A DNA stretch of 64,000 nucleotides from Nocardia stercoris (GTDB taxonomy: Bacteria > Actinomycetota > Actinomycetes > Mycobacteriales > Mycobacteriaceae), in NCBI RefSeq assembly GCF_003696265.1, contig NZ_RFFH01000002.1, positions 434,001 to 498,000 on the forward strand, given 5' to 3'. Below, piece by piece: positions 27,811 to 36,671 of this stretch; within the stretch, counting starts at the first letter, position 1; each line of letters opens with the position of its first letter. The notes below the pieces were generated by a model. The model was not told the origin of the DNA, made no database searches, and worked only from the letters and a program-made list of their open reading frames with translations. The translations under genes were made by a program, and so were the position numbers.

Positions 27811-28314
27811 GTGGCCTACGAACCGAGTGGTCGTACGGCGCCGGTACCGCAGTGGCTCGACCCCAGTGAGCAGCAAGCCTGGCGCTCGTATCTCGACGGC
27901 CACCAGCGGCTGATGGCGGAGCTGAACCGCCAGCTTCAGCACGACAGCGCACTTACGCTCACCGAGTACCGCATCCTGGTTCTGCTGTCCGAGGCGCCGG
28001 GGGTGGCGTTGCGGATGAGCGACCTGGCCGCGGCCCTGGTCTGCTCCCGCAGCCGCCTCACCCACCAGATCCGCCGCATGGAGCAGTCCCGCCTGGTGCG
28101 CCGTACCGCCTGTGAGGACGACGGGCGCGGCGTCATCGCCCACCTGACCCAGGACGGCCTGCGCCGGCTGCGCGCGGCGGCCCCGGGCCACGTGGCCGCG
28201 GTCCGCCGCACCTTCCTGGACCTGCTGTCCACGGGCCAATTGGAAACTGTCGGAACGGTTTTCGATCGGGTGTCGACGGAGCTCAACCGCCACAGCGAAC
28301 TCGAGACGAATTAA
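27811..28314 (+). CDS. MarR-family transcriptional regulator
   Basis: A 167-aa winged-helix regulator. Helix-turn-helix and wing are in residues about 55-120: TLTEYRILVLLSEAPGVALRMSDLAAALVCSRSRLTHQIRRMEQSRLVRR, then an acidic wing with DDGRG. Terminal helices for dimerisation flank it. It starts at GTG 27811. The divergent quinone oxidoreductase 93 bp away is the likely target, in keeping with redox- or phenolic-sensing MarR pairs; the ligand is unknown. Its stop overlaps the stop of the convergent flavoenzyme gene. Confidence 0.88.
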   Translation: MAYEPSGRTAPVPQWLDPSEQQAWRSYLDGHQRLMAELNRQLQHDSALTLTEYRILVLLSEAPGVALRMSDLAAALVCSRSRLTHQIRRMEQSRLVRRTACEDDGRGVIAHLTQDGLRRLRAAAPGHVAAVRRTFLDLLSTGQLETVGTVFDRVSTELNRHSELETN

Positions 28315-29816
28315 CCGTCCAGCACGCTGAAGATCCGGTTGCCCGGGTCGACGCAGCGGCGGATCTCGGTGAGCCGGTCGTAGTTGTCGCCGTAGTAGCG
28401 GGCCAATGCGTCGCCCGGTTCGAGGTAGTTGGCGTACGCGCCGGCCGACACCGATTCGAAGAGTTCGTGCGACGAGGTCACCCAGGCCTGCGCGACCTCG
28501 GGTGGAATCGGCTGGTACGCACCCCATTCCACGAGTGCGGCGTGGTTGCGCCACGGAAATGCGGTGTCCTCGGCCGCGGTATCGCGGATCGCGCCGTCGA
28601 GGGTGTTGATCTGGACCCAGCCCGTACCACCGCCTTCGGAGAATGTGGTGAGCGACTGGATGATTCGGCCGATGGCGTCCGGGGTCAGCTCCTCGACCAC
28701 GTCGGAGCCGTTGGTGAAGCTCGCGCGCGGCTGGGTCGAGCAGCCGCCGGCCAGGTACCGGACGGCGTCGATGTGGCCGAGGGTATCGATCTCGACCGAC
28801 AGCGGCACCATCCCGATCGCGCTCGCCAGCGCCGCCGCGGCCGGGCCGCCGGTCAGCGCCGGGCACACCAGTTGCATCCAGCAGTCCAGGGCACCGTTGC
28901 CGTCGGCGTCGATGCTGATGTCGGCCCATTGGGCGCGGTCGGCGGTCTGCAGCCATTGCGTCCAGCCGGCGATCACTTCGCCGGCGCGGTCGCCGGGAAA
29001 GGTCAACCGCACCAGGTCTTTCGGCGTGGCCGGGATCGTGTCGAAGGTGAACGAGGTGACGATGCCGAACAGCGGGCCGCCGCCACGGATCGCCCAGAAC
29101 AGGTCGGGCCGCGAGGTGGCCGACACGTCGGTGACGGTGCCGTCGGGCAGCACCATGGTGGCCGCCGTCAGCCGGTCACAGGTGACGCCGTAGCGGCGGG
29201 ATTCGAAGCCGAGGCCGCCGCCGAGGGTGAGTCCCGCGATGCCGACGTCGGGGCACATGCCGGTGGGGATGGACTGCCCGTACCGGTCGAGCTCCTGGTA
29301 CACCTCGTAGAGGGTGTGTCCCGGCGCCACGACCGCCTGCCCGCCGCCGTAGCTCACGCCGCGCAGCCCGCGCACGTCGATGATCATCACGTCGTCCGCC
29401 GACGAGACCCCCGCGTAGGAATGGCCGCCGGAACGGGCCGCCACCACGATGCCGTGCTGCGCGGCGAAACATATTGCGGTGCGGACATCTTCGACGGTTG
29501 CGACCTGGACCACCGCGAGCGGCGTCCGGTCGTCGAACCGAGTGTTGAAGATCTGCTTGGCGGCCGGGAAACCGGGATCGCCGCCGAGCAGGACGCGACC
29601 GGCGATCCGGCTCCGCAGGTCGTTCCAATCGGTTTTGATGCTCGTGGATCCGGGTAGTCCCGACATCGATTGGGCTTGGGCCACTGCGGGTTCGCCGGAA
29701 CGGGACAATGCGGCGAATCCGGCACCGGCGACGGTGGCTCCGATCAGGCTGCGCAGGAACGTGCCCCGCGAGAATTCGTTTCCGGCGCGCGCCGGTCCTT
29801 CCTTTCCCCCCTTCAT
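28311..29816 (-). CDS. Secreted FAD-linked oxidase, berberine-bridge type
   Basis: A 501-aa flavoenzyme. Residues 1-50 are an export signal with a Tat-like core (SRGTFLRSLIGATVAGAGFAAL), though only one Arg is present. The FAD domain has RSGGHSYAG with H132, and GMCPDVGIAGLTLGGG with C188, the two residues that attach FAD in bicovalent BBE-like oxidases. The BBE C-terminal motif YYGDNYDRLTEIRRCVDPGNRIF ends the protein. It probably oxidises sugars or alkaloid-like alcohols outside the cell, making peroxide. The start is uncertain: ATG 29816, with longer frames possible. Confidence 0.87.
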   Translation of the reverse strand: MKGGKEGPARAGNEFSRGTFLRSLIGATVAGAGFAALSRSGEPAVAQAQSMSGLPGSTSIKTDWNDLRSRIAGRVLLGGDPGFPAAKQIFNTRFDDRTPLAVVQVATVEDVRTAICFAAQHGIVVAARSGGHSYAGVSSADDVMIIDVRGLRGVSYGGGQAVVAPGHTLYEVYQELDRYGQSIPTGMCPDVGIAGLTLGGGLGFESRRYGVTCDRLTAATMVLPDGTVTDVSATSRPDLFWAIRGGGPLFGIVTSFTFDTIPATPKDLVRLTFPGDRAGEVIAGWTQWLQTADRAQWADISIDADGNGALDCWMQLVCPALTGGPAAAALASAIGMVPLSVEIDTLGHIDAVRYLAGGCSTQPRASFTNGSDVVEELTPDAIGRIIQSLTTFSEGGGTGWVQINTLDGAIRDTAAEDTAFPWRNHAALVEWGAYQPIPPEVAQAWVTSSHELFESVSAGAYANYLEPGDALARYYGDNYDRLTEIRRCVDPGNRIFSVLDG

Positions 29817-30263
29817 CTCGGCCGCCTGGACATGATTGCGCACAGTACGAGCACGAGCCCTCCAGATTATGGATCCGATCAGCAGCACCGGGAAAAGAGA
29901 CCGCGAGTGCTGAAGGTCTTCGTCGAGCCGGATACCTCAATGCATTCAGCTCGAGTATACGGGGGATATTCCGGTCCGATCCGGGGCGGTAAGGAAAGTC
30001 CCAGGTAGCTCTGAGGTCAGCGTAATCGATTGTCGAGCAATAGATTAGGGCGCCGGTACGCCCGGCATCCGGGCCGGGAAAGGGCAGTCGGAATTATTCC
30101 GGAGTCGGTGATCGAAAGGATCAACATGGCAATCCGGGCGGAAATCGCCGTCGGCGATTTCCGGCATTTCTCTCCGGCGCTTCCGATGCCGGATTCGCGC
30201 GCCAGCTGACATGATCGGGACTTGCGCTCGACCGATCCGTCACCCGCGACCCGGAGATCCGTT
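29817..30263. other. Divergent intergenic region flavoenzyme / GH65
   Basis: About 450 bases, relatively A+T-rich near 29840-30060 as expected for promoters of the two divergent secreted enzymes. It holds a possible 27-codon leader ORF at 30126-30209 with an internal perfect hairpin. Confidence 0.5.
30126..30209 (+). CDS. Possible 27-aa leader peptide before GH65 gene
   Basis: ATG at 30126 follows an excellent AAAGGA ribosome site at 5-nt spacing and opens 27 codons to TGA at 30209, ending 54 nt before the GH65 start. Inside it, GGAAATCGCC (30140-30149) and GGCGATTTCC (30153-30162) form a perfect 10-bp hairpin with a 3-nt loop. Translation of the leader would melt the hairpin. It could be a regulatory leader; codon use is only weakly coding-like. 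Confidence 0.3.
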   Translation: MAIRAEIAVGDFRHFSPALPMPDSRAS

Positions 30264-32621
30264 ATGCACGAGAACTTCCCCCGCGCCGATGCCCGGACGT
30301 CCCGCCGGGAACCCCCGGTTCGAGTCGGTGCACACCGCGCAGATCCAAAGGTCTTGCAGGGTGCCGGTTTCCGTCGGTTCCTGATCGCGGTGATCCTGAT
30401 CGTGGCGTCCGCGCCCGGCGCGTTCGTGCCGGGGATCGCCGCCGCCGAGCCGGACGCCGGATGGTCGGCTGTGTCGGACAGCTTCGCGCCGGACGATTTC
30501 CGTGCCGCACCATATCTCGGGAATGGGCGGATCGGGACGATGCTCCCGCCCAGCGGCGGCGGGTATCACGATTACGGCGACGCGGTGCGAACCGCGTTCC
30601 CGCTGGAGCAATCCCGCTACACGGGTACCTATCTGGCGGGCTTCTACGCGCAGGCCGCCCCCTCACCGGCCTATACGCAGGTGATCGCGGCGTTGCCCGG
30701 CTGGTCCGGGTTCGACATCGGCGTCGGAGCCGATCGGTACACCCCGGAGGTGGATCCGGCGACGATCGGTGACTACCGGCAGACGCTGGACTACCGGACG
30801 GCGGCGGTGACCACACGTGCTACCTGGGCGCCGGAACCCGGTGTGGCAGTGCGACTGTGCTTCGAGACGTTCGTCTCCCGCGCAACGCCCGATCTCGCGG
30901 TGCAGCGCTTGACCGTCACCCCGAGCTACTCCGGGGATCTGGTCGTCACGGACCGGCTGGATGCCGCGGCCGAGCGGCGAGTCACTCCGGTAACCACCTT
31001 CGCCGACCCGGTGAACCACCGTGTCGTGGCCGGGGTGCGGGCGGACGGTACCGCGGACACCGCATTCGTGGTCTCGACTATCGATGCGCCCCAGCGGAGT
31101 ACGCCGCAGGCCTGGCCGGACGGCAGCGGAATCGATTACCGCACAACGGTTACCGCCGACCGTAGCTACACCTTCACCAAGTACGTGGGGATCTCGTCCA
31201 CCGACTACGCCGCCGACCCGCTCGCCGCGGCGACGTCGGCCGCCGAGTCCGGTCGCGCAGCGGGTTTCGACGCGGATCGCAGTCGGCATATCGCTGAGTG
31301 GAACACGCTGTGGCAGAAGGGAATCGACGTTCCCGGCCGCGACGACTACAACCGATGGATCCGGGCCGCACTGTATTCGGTGCTGGCGAGCGTACGCGCC
31401 GGTGAACACTGGTCGGTGCAGCCGACGGGACTGTCGTCCGACGACTACGCCGGAATGACGTTCTGGGACGCCGACACATGGATCTTCCCGACCCTGCTGG
31501 CGCTGTACCCCGAGCTGGCGCGCACCATCGTCGACTTCCGCGGCGCCGCACTGCCGACCGCGCGGGCCAATGCCCGCGGGTACGGCCTGCCGGGCGCCTT
31601 GTATCCGTGGGACGACGGCCCCGCGCAGCGGTGCGCCTCGCCGGCGGGCTGCGGGCTCATGGAGGAACATCTGCACAACGAGATCGCGCTGGCCCAGTGG
31701 CAGTACTACGTCGCGACCGGCGATCGGGAATGGCTCCGGACCAGCGGCGCCCCGGTGATCACCGCGATCGCCGACTACCTCACCGCCCGGGTCGGCCCGA
31801 AAATGCCCGACGGCAAATACCATTACCTGCCCTCGGCCGGCGCCGACGAATACGTGCCGTTCTCGATCGACAACGCCCTGACCAACGGCGGCGTGGTGAA
31901 CACCATGCGGATCGCCGCCGCGGCCGCCCAACTGACCGGGCTGCCCGTCGATCCGCGCTGGGCCGATATCGGCGCGAACATGGCGATGCCGCCCGATATC
32001 GCTCCCGGTGTGCCGGCCGAGTACCTCGGCTACTCGGGCGCCCCGATCAAGCAGGCGGACACCGCCCTGCTGAGCTACCCCTTCGCCTATTCCGGGCCGG
32101 GCTATTCGCCGTCCGCGACCCTGCACTACTACTTCGACCGCACCGATCCCGACGGCCCGAATATGAGCAATGCCGTCGGCGCGATCCTGTCGGCCGCATA
32201 CGACCCGTGCCGTACCCAGGACTACCTCGACCGTTCCGTGCAGCCCTATGTCCGGCCGCCTTTCGACTTCCAGTCCGAGGCCCGCGGCGATCGCTCCGGC
32301 GCCAATGCCCTCGGCCAGTCGGCCTGGATCTTCGTCACCGGGGCGGCCGGCTTCCTGCAGGGCCTGCTCTACGCCCCTACCGGCCTGCGCTGGACCGACC
32401 CGATTCCACGCCTGGATCCGATGCTGCCCAACGGTTTTCCGGACGGTCTCACAATCCGCGGCCTGTCCGTCGGCACCGCCACGCTGACCGTCGACATCGA
32501 GCCGGCGGAAACGACGCTGACGCTGACCTCCGGCGAACCGGTCACGGTCGACACGCCGGCCGGGGTGCAGACGGTCACCTCGGGAGCGCCGGTATCGCTG
32601 CCGACGCGACGGGCGTGCTGA
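30264..32621 (+). CDS. Secreted glycoside hydrolase family 65 enzyme (acid-trehalase-like)
   Basis: A 785-aa exported enzyme. Residues about 35-60 form a signal segment (FLIAVILIVASAPGAFVPGIAAAE) after a charged N-terminus. The GH65 parts are an N-terminal beta-sandwich (residues 65-300), the barrel with GMTFWDADTWIFPTLLALYPELA, and the catalytic-acid loop GADEY with E529 followed by IDNALTNGG, then a small beta C-terminus. Secreted GH65 members hydrolyse or phosphorolyse alpha-glucosides; similarity of the FWDADTW motif and secretion favour a trehalase-type hydrolase. ATG 30264 has GGAG at 8-nt spacing. Confidence 0.82.
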   Translation: MHENFPRADARTSRREPPVRVGAHRADPKVLQGAGFRRFLIAVILIVASAPGAFVPGIAAAEPDAGWSAVSDSFAPDDFRAAPYLGNGRIGTMLPPSGGGYHDYGDAVRTAFPLEQSRYTGTYLAGFYAQAAPSPAYTQVIAALPGWSGFDIGVGADRYTPEVDPATIGDYRQTLDYRTAAVTTRATWAPEPGVAVRLCFETFVSRATPDLAVQRLTVTPSYSGDLVVTDRLDAAAERRVTPVTTFADPVNHRVVAGVRADGTADTAFVVSTIDAPQRSTPQAWPDGSGIDYRTTVTADRSYTFTKYVGISSTDYAADPLAAATSAAESGRAAGFDADRSRHIAEWNTLWQKGIDVPGRDDYNRWIRAALYSVLASVRAGEHWSVQPTGLSSDDYAGMTFWDADTWIFPTLLALYPELARTIVDFRGAALPTARANARGYGLPGALYPWDDGPAQRCASPAGCGLMEEHLHNEIALAQWQYYVATGDREWLRTSGAPVITAIADYLTARVGPKMPDGKYHYLPSAGADEYVPFSIDNALTNGGVVNTMRIAAAAAQLTGLPVDPRWADIGANMAMPPDIAPGVPAEYLGYSGAPIKQADTALLSYPFAYSGPGYSPSATLHYYFDRTDPDGPNMSNAVGAILSAAYDPCRTQDYLDRSVQPYVRPPFDFQSEARGDRSGANALGQSAWIFVTGAAGFLQGLLYAPTGLRWTDPIPRLDPMLPNGFPDGLTIRGLSVGTATLTVDIEPAETTLTLTSGEPVTVDTPAGVQTVTSGAPVSLPTRRAC

Positions 32622-32949
32622 ACATGACCTGGACGGCCTATCGGATCGGTACCTCGGTGGCGCGTGGGAGATCCGTCAGGCGGCGACAGGGGGTGGTACG
32701 AGTAGGCGAGCCGGGCTGCCTACCTCCCCACAGCGGGGCCCCATGGCATGAAGTCGATGCGGTCCCACCCCCTCGGTCGCGTACGCCTCGGCAGTCTGTC
32801 CGACCGGAACGGACATTACCCGGATTCGCGGTGGTAGCTGACCGGTCGTGCCGCACGGGCTGCGGCATCATCGACGCCGAGGGCTGCGCAACCGGCCGGG
32901 TCGGCGCGAAGATCTGGCCGGCCGGGCCGATGTGGTGGACCATCGATGT
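32622..32949. other. Intergenic region GH65 / LuxR regulator
   Basis: About 330 bases without a supported gene; the true start of the regulator may lie inside it (GTG at 32848 is an upstream option). An imperfect palindrome, GTAGGC (32702-32707) and GCCTAC (32718-32723), is a possible terminator or operator. Confidence 0.4.
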
Positions 32950-35307
32950 GTGGATGCTCGGGCGGAAGCCCCGTGGCTCGACACCTCGATCGCGGCCGCC
33001 GGCCCCGACCGTCCGCTCCCGGCCGGCCTCCCGCAACCCGTCACCACCTGCATCGGCCGTGAACCCGACCTCGCGGAATTGCGCGCCACCCTGCGAACGC
33101 ACCGGATCGTCACCCTGACCGGCGCGGGCGGTGCGGGCAAGAGCCGTCTCGGGCTGGAGTTGGCCCGCGAATGCGGTGCGGAATTCGCGGGCGCGTGCTG
33201 GCTCGTCGAACTGGCCGCGGTGACCGATCCGGATCTGATCCCGCGGGCGATCGCGGCGGCCGTCGGGGTGCCCGAGCACTTCGAACGGCCCGCCGCCGAC
33301 GGCCTCGCCGCCCGCCTGGGTCCGGCGAATGCCCTTGTCCTGCTGGATAATTGCGAGCATCTGATCGCCGCGACGGCGGCGGTGACGGCCGAGCTGCTGG
33401 CCCGGTGTGGCGGGCTGCGGATCGTCGCCACCAGCCGGGAACGCCTCGGAATCACCGGCGAGGCCGTGCACCACGTGCGCGGGCTGAGCGTGCCCGATTC
33501 CGACGATCCCGCCGTCGTCGCGCGTGCGGACAGCGCACGCTTGTTCCTCGCGCGGGCGAGCGCGCTGCAACCCCGGTTGCGGCTGACGGCGGCCAACGCG
33601 CGCAGTATCGGGCAGATCTGCCGGCGCCTCGACGGGCTGCCGCTCGCGATCGAGCTGGCGGCCGCGCGGGCCGGTTCGCTCGGTGTCGAGCAGGTCGCGG
33701 CGCGTCTGGACGACCAGTTCGCGCTGCTCACGCAGGGCAGCCGCGTCGGTTTGCCGCATCATCGGACCCTCGCCGCCGCGGTCGACTGGAGCTACCACCT
33801 GCTGACTCCCGCCGAACGCGAGTTGTTCGAGAACCTGGCGGTGTTCGCGGGCAGTTTCGCGATCGACGACATTCGCGCGGTGTGCGCGGGCGAAACCGAT
33901 GATCTGCTGGCGGGTTTGATCGACAAGTCGCTGGTCGTCTTCGATCCGGACAACCCGCCGAACTGCTACCGGCTGCTGGAGACCCTGCGCGGTTACGGGC
34001 AGGCGCGGCTGCGCGAGCGCCCGGACGGCGACCGGATCTCGGCTGCCCACGCCGCGCATTTTCGCCGGGTGGCCGAGTCCGCGCGCGCGGCGTTCCACGG
34101 TCCGGCCGAACTCGTGTGGCTGACCCGGCTGGAAGCGACGCATCCGAATATTCGTGCCGCGCTGACCTGGTCGGTCGAACACGGTGATGTGGTCACCGCG
34201 ACCGCGATCGCCGGTGCGATTCCGCATTTCTGGGGTACGCACGGGCACTATCGCGAGGGACGGCAGTGGCTGGCCAGGGTGGCGGCCATGCCCGGTACGG
34301 CCGGCCCGTTCCTGACCGCGCGGGCCCTGCTCGCCACCGGGATTCTCGCGATCATCCAAACCGATGTGCCACCCGCGCGGGACGCGCTCGACCGGGCGGC
34401 CGCCATGTTCGGCGAACTGTCGGATCACCCGCTGCGGGCGCACGCCCTGCGGTACCGCGGCTTGACCGCGATGATGGCCGGTGACCTCACCGGCGCCGCG
34501 GACCACATCCGGGAATCGCTGCACTGTGCCCGGGCGGCCATCGCCGCCGGGCAGCCCGGCGGACGGCTCGCCGAGGGCTGGGCGTACCTGCTGCAGGTGG
34601 TGGCGGCGCTCGGCCGCCAGGACTTCCCGGCCGCGCGCGCCGCCGCCGAGGCCGCCGAACCGGTCCTGCTGGAATGCGGGGACCGGGAGGGAATCGGCTG
34701 GGTCTCGCTCGGTCTGGCCGTGACGGCGTGGCACGGCGACCGGCTCGCCGAAGGCGCGGCGCACGCGCGCACCTGTCTGGAGGTGTTCGCGGATCTACAC
34801 GGCATGGCCGGGCTGGCCAACGGCCTGGCGGTCGCCGCCTACCTGGCGCTGAGCGGCTCGCGGGCACCCCGGTCCGCCGAACTGCTCGGTGCGTCCGAGG
34901 CGGTTCGCGAGGACACCGGGATCTCGCTGCTCCCGTTCGGCGCGTGGTGGGCGCTGGAACCGCGCGCCAAGGCCGCCACCGTGCTCGGTGCGGGCGCCTT
35001 CGACGCCCACCGGCGGACCGGCGCCGACGCGGCCCGGACGGACCTGCGCGGATTCGTCGGGAAGGCCATCGGCGAGCTGGCCGGAGAGACCGCCGAATCC
35101 ACACCGGAGCAGACCCTGACTCCGCGCGAGAACCAGGTCGCGGAACTGGTCGCGCTCGGCCGCACCAATCGCCAGATCGCCCGTGCACTCGGCATTTCCG
35201 AGAAGACCGCCGAGGTCCACGTCCGCCACATCATGGGCAAACTCGATGCGCGCGCCCGCGCCGAGGTCGCGGCCTGGTACGCGGCCGCGTCCACCCGGAG
35301 TAAGTGA
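32950..35307 (+). CDS. Large LuxR-family regulator with NTPase domain
   Basis: A cytoplasmic STAND/LAL-type regulator of about 785 aa. Order: Walker A GAGGAGKS at 58-65, Walker B LVLLDNCEHL, sensor IVATSRERLGI, the GLPLAIELAAAR motif and winged-helix region up to about 340, a TPR-like helical repeat region (about 360-700), and a C-terminal LuxR helix-turn-helix, LTPRENQVAELVALGRTNRQIARALGISEKTAEVHVRHIMGKL. It activates transcription when the NTPase region senses a ligand. The start is uncertain: GTG 32950 is chosen because the longer frame from 32848 begins Arg-rich. It may control the GH65 gene upstream. Confidence 0.85.
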   Translation: MDARAEAPWLDTSIAAAGPDRPLPAGLPQPVTTCIGREPDLAELRATLRTHRIVTLTGAGGAGKSRLGLELARECGAEFAGACWLVELAAVTDPDLIPRAIAAAVGVPEHFERPAADGLAARLGPANALVLLDNCEHLIAATAAVTAELLARCGGLRIVATSRERLGITGEAVHHVRGLSVPDSDDPAVVARADSARLFLARASALQPRLRLTAANARSIGQICRRLDGLPLAIELAAARAGSLGVEQVAARLDDQFALLTQGSRVGLPHHRTLAAAVDWSYHLLTPAERELFENLAVFAGSFAIDDIRAVCAGETDDLLAGLIDKSLVVFDPDNPPNCYRLLETLRGYGQARLRERPDGDRISAAHAAHFRRVAESARAAFHGPAELVWLTRLEATHPNIRAALTWSVEHGDVVTATAIAGAIPHFWGTHGHYREGRQWLARVAAMPGTAGPFLTARALLATGILAIIQTDVPPARDALDRAAAMFGELSDHPLRAHALRYRGLTAMMAGDLTGAADHIRESLHCARAAIAAGQPGGRLAEGWAYLLQVVAALGRQDFPAARAAAEAAEPVLLECGDREGIGWVSLGLAVTAWHGDRLAEGAAHARTCLEVFADLHGMAGLANGLAVAAYLALSGSRAPRSAELLGASEAVREDTGISLLPFGAWWALEPRAKAATVLGAGAFDAHRRTGADAARTDLRGFVGKAIGELAGETAESTPEQTLTPRENQVAELVALGRTNRQIARALGISEKTAEVHVRHIMGKLDARARAEVAAWYAAASTRSK

Positions 35308-35387
35308 TTTCCCCAATTACGCGCACACCCCTACGGGCCCGATTCTGGCTGGTGAAGGCCGGACATCGAACCTGAGAGGTGAGCGCA

Positions 35388-35693
35388 ATGAGCTGGGCGA
35401 CAACACACGAATGGTGGCAGACGGTCCGCGACGTGGAAGCCGAGATCGAACGCCGCCGAGACGGCATCCTGCCCTGGCAGCCGCGCTACGCCGAGATCTT
35501 CGGCAGCCGCGCCGGCCTCCTGACCGCACTCCGCTACCGCTGGGACCTCACCATGCAAGCCCAAGCCGACCTGGACTACGCCGAATCCACCGACCTACGC
35601 GAACTCCGGGCCCGCAACACCGGCCTGCTCCGTGTACTCACGAACACGGTATCCCCCGCGGTGGGTGTGGGAGTCGAACCCACGGTGGCGTGA
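35388..35693 (+). CDS. Small hypothetical protein running into a tRNA remnant
   Basis: A 101-aa soluble protein, rich in Trp, Arg and Glu, with helical heptads (DVEAEIERRRDG, LRELRARNTGLLRVL). No family recognised. ATG 35388 follows GAGAGG at good spacing. The last 12 residues (from about 35658) are encoded by a copy of the tRNA-Ser 3' region, and its stop lies inside that copy. The native C-terminus was probably replaced when the element inserted. Confidence 0.5.
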   Translation: MSWATTHEWWQTVRDVEAEIERRRDGILPWQPRYAEIFGSRAGLLTALRYRWDLTMQAQADLDYAESTDLRELRARNTGLLRVLTNTVSPAVGVGVEPTVA

Positions 35694-35700
35694 ACCACGA
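35658..35700. repeat. Left attachment-site copy (tRNA-Ser 3' fragment)
   Basis: 43 nt corresponding to the T-arm, variable arm and acceptor 3' strand of tRNA-Ser(TGA), in the same orientation as the intact gene. The two differences are in the T-loop (TTCGACT versus TTCAAAT), both valid T-loops, so the copy may come from the tRNA of the donor. Confidence 0.75.
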
Positions 35701-35739
35701 GGGTGGTATCACGTGGCGCGTACGTGCCGACAGGTTCGA

Positions 35740-36558
35740 TCAGCCGATCGGCGGTGCGAGGTATTCCAGCGCATAACCGGCGCCCGAGGGGGCGACGCGT
35801 GCGATGCCGGGTGAGTCGAGGTGGGCGCCGGCCACGAAATGACTTGGCCGAGTGAGTCGTTCGAGGAGGGCCGCCCGGGCAGCGCGGGCCTGGGACTGGT
35901 TGCCGTCGAACTCCCAGGACACCTCCGGCTGATCGAATTGGAGCGTGGGAACGTGAACGGTGTCGCCCCAGACAAGAAGGTGGCCGGTGCTGCTTTCGAT
36001 GTCGTAGACGGTGTGGCCGGGGGTGTGGCCCGGTGTCGGGATCGCGATCGTCCAGTCGTTGACGGCGATCTTCTCCGCCACGGGGACGACTCGATCGCGG
36101 ACCGGCTCGAGCCGCCCGGTGAACACCGAGGTGTCGCCCGCGCCGATCCACACGCGCTCGAGTTTCGGGAACGCCTCCGAGCCGTCCGGCGCGATCAGGC
36201 CGCTCACATGGTCTTCATGGTTGTGGGTGATGGCCACATCGGTGATGCGCGCACGGTCGATGCCTGCTTCGTCGAGCGCGTCGTAGATCAATCCCATGGT
36301 GGGGTCGTGCCAGTTGTCGGATGCGCCGGTGTCGATGAGAAGCGATCGCGTGCCGTCGGTGACGAAGAAGGCGTTGACTGCCAGCCGCAAGTTGCCGCCG
36401 ATCAGCGGCACGGTGGCGGGCAGCTCCTCGATCGAACATCCGTCCTCGTCGCGGAGCCGTGTCGGCGGCATGTCGATGTACCCGTCTCGCAACGAAATCA
36501 CCTGCAGATCGCCGAATTCGAACGTCGCATGGTACCGGCTACTCGAGATCAAACGCAT
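35740..36558 (-). CDS. MBL-fold metallohydrolase
   Basis: A 272-aa soluble metallo-beta-lactamase-fold hydrolase. Metal ligands are in the motif THNHEDH (H112, H114, D116, H117), the later PTPGHTPGH His, the GDTVH Asp and GAHLDSPG His near the C-terminus, so a dinuclear zinc site is complete. The layout resembles the lactonase/AhlD-like and glyoxalase-II-like group. The ATG at 36558 follows TGGAGG with 5-nt spacing; an ATG four codons upstream is inside that ribosome site. It is divergent from the XRE-cupin gene. The substrate may be a lactone or small ester. Confidence 0.85.
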   Translation of the reverse strand: MRLISSSRYHATFEFGDLQVISLRDGYIDMPPTRLRDEDGCSIEELPATVPLIGGNLRLAVNAFFVTDGTRSLLIDTGASDNWHDPTMGLIYDALDEAGIDRARITDVAITHNHEDHVSGLIAPDGSEAFPKLERVWIGAGDTSVFTGRLEPVRDRVVPVAEKIAVNDWTIAIPTPGHTPGHTVYDIESSTGHLLVWGDTVHVPTLQFDQPEVSWEFDGNQSQARAARAALLERLTRPSHFVAGAHLDSPGIARVAPSGAGYALEYLAPPIG

Positions 36559-36593
36559 GGAAACCTCCATCAGGTCGAGCGTCTACACAGCTG

Positions 36594-36618
36594 TCTTCGA
36601 TAGAAGATTACATCTTCT
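36594..36618. promoter_or_regulatory. Nested palindromic operator between MBL and XRE genes
   Basis: AGAAGAT-TAC-ATCTTCT (36602-36618) is a perfect 7-bp inverted repeat. TCTTC-GATA-GAAGA (36594-36607) overlaps it, so three TCTTC/GAAGA half-sites alternate. Centred in the 113-bp divergent promoter region, it is the natural binding site of the adjacent XRE regulator. Confidence 0.6.
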
Positions 36619-36671
36619 TTAGGAGAAAGCTAGACTGTGCGCGGTGAGATCTCCATCGATCGAGGAGCGCG

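Noticed and set aside
27718..28956. Upstream extension of the quinone oxidoreductase frame to 28956
   Set aside because: It would overlap the MarR and flavoenzyme genes; the family N-terminus starts at ATG 27717.
32638..34764. 708-aa frame antisense to the LuxR regulator
   Set aside because: Shadow of a gene with Walker, STAND and LuxR motifs in the sense strand.
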